From IMG/VR virus record IMGVR_UViG_3300007345_000312, positions 1 through 22,497 of that record: a stretch of DNA of 22,497 bases, one strand, 5' to 3'. The notes below the pieces were generated by a model. The model saw only the letters and a program-made list of their open reading frames with translations, had not been told where the DNA came from and did no database searches. The DNA comes from a virus. This document shows positions 21,215 to 22,497 of the stretch, piece after piece; position 1 is the first letter of the stretch, and the number at the start of each line of letters is the position of its first letter. The position numbers and the translations under genes were made by a program.

Positions 21215-22497
21215 ATGCAAGTTTCTGTTGAAAGCACTTCTGCTCTTGAGCGTCGCATGACCGTCGGCGTACCCGTCGAGCGCATCGAGACTGAAGTCAA
21301 CAAGCGTCTGCAACAGACTGCCCGTCGCGCCAAGGTTCCTGGCTTCCGTCCTGGCAAGGTGCCGATGAGCGTTATCCGTCAGCGTTACGAAGACGCCGCT
21401 CGTCAGGAAGCCCTGGGCGACCTGATCCAGGCTACCTTCTACGAAGCCGTGGTCGAGCAGAAGCTGAACCCGGCCGGCGCTCCGTCGGTTGAGCCGAAGT
21501 CCTTCGAGAAGGGCCAGGCACTGGAATACGTGGCCACTTTCGAAGTGTTCCCGGAGTTCGAGGTCACTGGCCTGGATGGCATTTCCATCGAGCGCCTGCA
21601 GGCTGACGTGGTTGATAGCGACGTCGATAACATGCTGGACATTCTGCGTAAGCAGAATACCCGCTTCGAAGCTGTTGAGCGTGCTGCCGAGAACGGTGAC
21701 CAGCTGAACATCGACTTCGTTGGCAAGATCGACGGCGAAGCCTTCGCTGGCGGCAGCGCCAAGGGTACTCAGCTGGTGCTGGGCTCTGGCCGCATGATTC
21801 CGGGCTTCGAAGATGCTCTGGTTGGTGCCAAGGCTGGTGAAGAGCGCGTGATCAACCCGACTTTCCCCGAGGATTACCAGAACCTCGATCTGGCCGGCAA
21901 GACCGCCGAGTTCACCGTTACCGTGAACGAGGTTTCCGCCCCGCAACTGCCTGAGCTGAACGACGAATTCTTCGCCCTGTTCGGTATCAAGGAAGGCGGT
22001 CTGGAAGGTTTCCGCGCCGAAGTCCGCAAGAACATGGAGCGCGAACTGCGCCAGGCCATCAAGTCCAAGGTCAAGAACCAGGTAATGGACGGCCTGCTGG
22101 CTGCCAACCCGGTCGAGGTGCCGAAGGCGCTGATCGGCAATGAAGTTGATCGCCTGCGCGTGCAAGCCGTTCAGCAGTTCGGTGGCAACATCAAGCCTGA
22201 CCAACTGCCGGCCGAGCTGTTCGAAGAACAAGCCAAGCGCCGTGTCGTGCTGGGCCTGATCGTCGCCGAAGTGGTCAAGCAGTTCGAGCTGAAGCCGGAC
22301 GAAGCCCGCGTGCGTGAGCTGATCGAAGAGATGGCTTCGGCCTATCAAGAGCCCGAGCAAGTGGTTGCCTGGTACTACAAGAACGACCAGCAAATGAACG
22401 AAGTACGTTCGGTTGTACTGGAAGAGCAAGTTGTAGATACTGTTCTGCAGAAGGCCAACGTGACCGATAAAGCGGTTTCCTACGAAGACGCAGTCAA
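21215..22497 (+). CDS. tig: Trigger factor (ribosome-bound chaperone and prolyl isomerase), partial
   Basis: The first 427 codons of trigger factor, which binds ribosomal protein L23 at the exit tunnel and shields nascent chains. It starts [20 protein letters not shown] after GAGGA. The ribosome-binding signature is [20 protein letters not shown] (about residues 37-56). The FKBP-type isomerase domain covers about 150-245 ([40 protein letters not shown]), and the helical C-terminal chaperone domain follows. The window ends within the last few codons (the usual length is about 436). In Pseudomonas, clpP, clpX and lon normally follow. This host gene with Pseudomonas-like sequence anchors the right end of the prophage. 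Confidence 0.98.
   Translation, partial: MQVSVESTSALERRMTVGVPVERIETEVNKRLQQTARRAKVPGFRPGKVPMSVIRQRYEDAARQEALGDLIQATFYEAVVEQKLNPAGAPSVEPKSFEKGQALEYVATFEVFPEFEVTGLDGISIERLQADVVDSDVDNMLDILRKQNTRFEAVERAAENGDQLNIDFVGKIDGEAFAGGSAKGTQLVLGSGRMIPGFEDALVGAKAGEERVINPTFPEDYQNLDLAGKTAEFTVTVNEVSAPQLPELNDEFFALFGIKEGGLEGFRAEVRKNMERELRQAIKSKVKNQVMDGLLAANPVEVPKALIGNEVDRLRVQAVQQFGGNIKPDQLPAELFEEQAKRRVVLGLIVAEVVKQFELKPDEARVRELIEEMASAYQEPEQVVAWYYKNDQQMNEVRSVVLEEQVVDTVLQKANVTDKAVSYEDAV

Noticed and set aside
1-22497. CRISPR array, insertion sequence or rRNA
   Set aside because: No regularly spaced repeats, transposase-like frames or ribosomal RNA sequence were seen.

Overview
The window holds most of the late region of a P2-like (Peduovirus-type, contractile-tailed) prophage in a GC-rich gammaproteobacterium, almost certainly a Pseudomonas. 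The right edge is host DNA: the start of tig (trigger factor), preceded by the 3' end of a leucine-type tRNA gene that I read as the prophage attachment site. The prophage runs off the left edge inside its tape measure gene, so D, U, an ogr-like activator, the replication and lysogeny genes and the integrase are not visible.

From right to left the layout is: host tig (+); att site (about 21063-21088); a 620-bp end region with direct repeats, a dense GGTAAT/ATTACC cluster and a doubtful small ORF; a probable cos site (20425-20443); a DUF2513 cargo gene (-); a terminator; portal Q and terminase P (+); then on the minus strand O, N, M, L, X, a papain-like peptidase gene, holin, endolysin, Rz/Rz1, R, S; a two-gene AT-richer cassette; V, PAAR, W, J, I, H and a fibre-assembly-like gene; a second AT-richer cargo gene with its own terminator; FI, FII, E/E' (with a T6G frameshift site) and T. 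The order matches P2, with P and Q diverging from O onward.

Three near-identical 21-bp CTGTA-N11-TACAG elements lie where P2 has its late promoters: between O and P, upstream of V, and upstream of FI. They probably bind an Ogr/Delta-type activator and define the late operons (P-Q; O through S; V through the fibre genes; FI through T and beyond).

The most interesting content is the cargo. Three insertions interrupt the conserved P2 order. Two occupy the sites where P2 carries its own accessory genes: orf30, between S and V, and fun(Z), between G and FI. The third sits between cos and Q. The S-V cassette pairs a protein with two restriction-endonuclease-like domains with a single-pass membrane protein. 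It is the best candidate here for an undescribed anti-phage system, but that role is inferred from position and fold-like motifs, not shown.
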